From Pelagibius sp. (GTDB taxonomy: Bacteria > Pseudomonadota > Alphaproteobacteria > Kiloniellales > Kiloniellaceae), in contig NZ_JANQKD010000084.1 in NCBI RefSeq assembly GCF_028281305.1, forward strand, positions 1 to 37,654: a stretch of DNA of 37,654 nucleotides. Reading direction: 5' to 3'. The notes below the pieces were generated by a model, which saw only the letters and a program-made list of their open reading frames with translations, did not search any database and had not been told where the DNA came from. This document shows positions 36,226-37,654 of this stretch, in pieces; position 1 is the first letter of the stretch; every line of letters starts with the position of its first letter. The translations under genes and the position numbers were made by a program.

Positions 36226-36858
36226 ATGCTGAGACTCTACGACGATCCGGACTCAGGAAACGGCTATAAGACCCGGTTGTTGCTGGCTCTTTTGGGCAAG
36301 CGCTATGATTTGGTGGAGGTGAATGCGATCCAGGGTGAGACGCGTCGGGAGGCCTTCCTGAAGAAGAACCCGAACGGGCGCATTCCGGTGCTGGAACTGG
36401 AGGACGGCACTTTCCTGCCGGAGTCCAACGCCATCCTGTTCTATCTCGCCGAGGGAACACCCTATCTGCCGGACGACAGTCTGGGCCGGGCGCGGGCCCT
36501 TCAATGGATGTTCTTCGAGCAGTACAGCCACGAGCCCTATGTCGCCGTGCTGCGCTTCTGGGCCCGTCACACCGACAAGACTCGGGAAAACGAACCCCAG
36601 TGGGCCGAGCGGGAGAACCGCGGTTACGACGCCCTCGGCGTGATGGAAAGAACTCTGGCGGAGCAGGACTGGCTGCTGGGCGGCACGCCCTCCATCGCGG
36701 ACATCTCGCTTTATGCCTACACGCATGTCGCGGATCAGGGAGGCATGGACCTCTCGCGCTTTCCGGCTCTGCGTGCTTGGATTGACCGTTTCCCGGCCTT
36801 GGAGGGCTATGTGCCCTTCTCCGGGCGCCTCAGGGCGACAGACGACCGAATGGCATGA
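36226..36858 (+). CDS. Glutathione S-transferase family protein
   Basis: This 210-residue protein has a thioredoxin-like N-terminal domain (MLRLYDDPDSGNGYKTRLLLALLGK) with the GSH-binding NPNGRIPVLELEDG and ESNAILFYLAEG. The helical C-terminal domain contains FLLGG-like WLLGGTPSIADISLYAY. The first-strand position that carries Ser, Tyr or Cys in active GSTs reads DSGNGYK here, so Ser is the likely thiol-activating residue. It lies 10 bases after pccB and 84 bases before pccA. Its tie to propionyl-CoA metabolism is unknown. Confidence 0.88.
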   Translation: MLRLYDDPDSGNGYKTRLLLALLGKRYDLVEVNAIQGETRREAFLKKNPNGRIPVLELEDGTFLPESNAILFYLAEGTPYLPDDSLGRARALQWMFFEQYSHEPYVAVLRFWARHTDKTRENEPQWAERENRGYDALGVMERTLAEQDWLLGGTPSIADISLYAYTHVADQGGMDLSRFPALRAWIDRFPALEGYVPFSGRLRATDDRMA

Positions 36859-36942
36859 GGCGGCGCGTACCGTTGAGTTCTCAATGACTGAGGGCACATC
36901 GGCTTGAGTAAAAAAGAATCTGAATCAAGGCGTTAGGGGCGG

Positions 36943-37654
36943 ATGTTCAAAAAGATTCTCATTGCGAACCGCGGCGAGATCGCCTGCCGCATCATCAGGA
37001 CCTGCAAGCGTATGGGCGTGTCGACGGTGGCGGTCTACTCCGCTGCCGATGCCGATGCCCTGCACGTGCGGGCCGCCGACGAGGCGGTGCCCATCGGTCC
37101 CGCGGCGGCGGCGGAGAGCTATCTTGTCATCGACAAGATCATCGCCGCAGCCAAGGAGACCGGTGCTGAGGCGGTCCACCCGGGCTTCGGCTTCCTCTCC
37201 GAGAACGCCGGCTTCGTCGAAGCCCTGGAGAAGGCGGGGCTGGTCTTCATCGGGCCGCCGGTGAAAGCCATCGGCGCCATGGGCGACAAGATCACCTCCA
37301 AGAAACTGGCGGCCGAGGCCGAGGTGAGCACGGTGCCCGGCCATCCCGATGCCATCGACGACGAGGCGGAGGCGGTCCGCATCGCCGGCGAGATCGGCTA
37401 TCCGGTCATGATCAAGGCCTCCGCCGGCGGTGGCGGCAAGGGCATGCGGGTGGCGGCCTCCGAGGCCGAGGTGCGCGACGGGCTGCGCTCGGCGCGCAAC
37501 GAGGCGCGCGCCAGCTTCGGCGACGACCGGGTTTTCATCGAGAAGTTCATCGAGGAGCCGCGCCACATCGAGATCCAGGTGCTGGCCGACGCCCACGGCA
37601 ACACCCTGCACCTGGGCGAGCGCGAATGCTCGATCCAGCGCCGCCACCAGAAGG
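36943..37654 (+). CDS. pccA: Propionyl-CoA carboxylase, alpha (biotin carboxylase) subunit, partial
   Basis: The first 237 codons are present; the gene runs off the window end. They encode the biotin carboxylase domain: [16 protein letters not shown] at the start, [11 protein letters not shown], the glycine-rich ATP loop [12 protein letters not shown] at about residues 157-168, and [17 protein letters not shown]. It carboxylates biotin using ATP and bicarbonate, then passes the group to PccB. The ATG at 36943 gives the exact family start. An acetyl- or methylcrotonyl-CoA carboxylase subunit is possible by sequence, but pccB nearby favours propionyl. Confidence 0.9.
   Translation, partial: MFKKILIANRGEIACRIIRTCKRMGVSTVAVYSAADADALHVRAADEAVPIGPAAAAESYLVIDKIIAAAKETGAEAVHPGFGFLSENAGFVEALEKAGLVFIGPPVKAIGAMGDKITSKKLAAEAEVSTVPGHPDAIDDEAEAVRIAGEIGYPVMIKASAGGGGKGMRVAASEAEVRDGLRSARNEARASFGDDRVFIEKFIEEPRHIEIQVLADAHGNTLHLGERECSIQRRHQK

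Overview
The window is GC-rich bacterial chromosome, almost fully coding. The gene order tuf–S10–spc–alpha, with adk directly after secY and no rpmJ, together with an ATP12-type chaperone gene, a propionyl-CoA carboxylase locus and the protein sequences themselves, points to an alphaproteobacterium, probably Rhodospirillales in the broad sense. I cannot name a genus. No rRNA, tRNA, CRISPR, insertion sequence or prophage is visible.

Bases 1–14460 hold the end of tuf and then 27 genes on the plus strand: rpsJ to rplR, rpsE, rpmD, rplO, secY, adk, rpsM, rpsK, rpoA and rplQ. A terminator-like hairpin lies between tuf and rpsJ, a near-consensus sigma-70 promoter lies between adk and rpsM, and a strong intrinsic terminator closes the run after rplQ.

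Bases 14500–17000 encode a periplasmic HtrA/Deg-type serine protease and a secreted DUF6134-like protein. Bases 17150–24913 hold a two-part gene cluster. A short-chain dehydrogenase and an NTF2-like protein are on the plus strand. A five-gene minus-strand operon encodes an FAD oxidoreductase, a DUF1365 protein, a cyclopropane-synthase-like methyltransferase, an MFS carrier and a DUF3833 lipoprotein. This set matches a cluster known elsewhere from ECF sigma/ChrR-controlled photo-oxidative stress and unusual membrane fatty-acid formation. An ECF11-like promoter sits upstream of the operon, but the sigma and anti-sigma genes are not in the window. An unrecognised secreted protein made of two copies of a four-cysteine module sits between the two halves.

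Bases 25284–29005 encode RarA, an isochorismatase-fold protein that appears to have lost all three catalytic residues, the fluoride exporter CrcB and an RluA-family pseudouridine synthase. Bases 29069–33436 hold a small secreted protein, an AT-rich intergenic island with a perfect CtrA box and a consensus DnaA box, then a HAD phosphatase, an AsmA-family protein and an ATP12 chaperone. A minus-strand gene at 33468–34442 joins an N-terminal chemoreceptor signalling hairpin to a C-terminal globin, the reverse of the usual globin-coupled sensor order. The window ends with pccB, a glutathione-S-transferase-like gene and the start of pccA.

The best candidates for undescribed biology are the reversed chemoreceptor–globin protein, the isochorismatase-fold pseudoenzyme, the duplicated four-cysteine secreted protein inside the lipid cluster, and the CtrA/DnaA-marked AT-rich island. 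All functional calls rest on reading the sequence and on recalled family knowledge; no database search was run.
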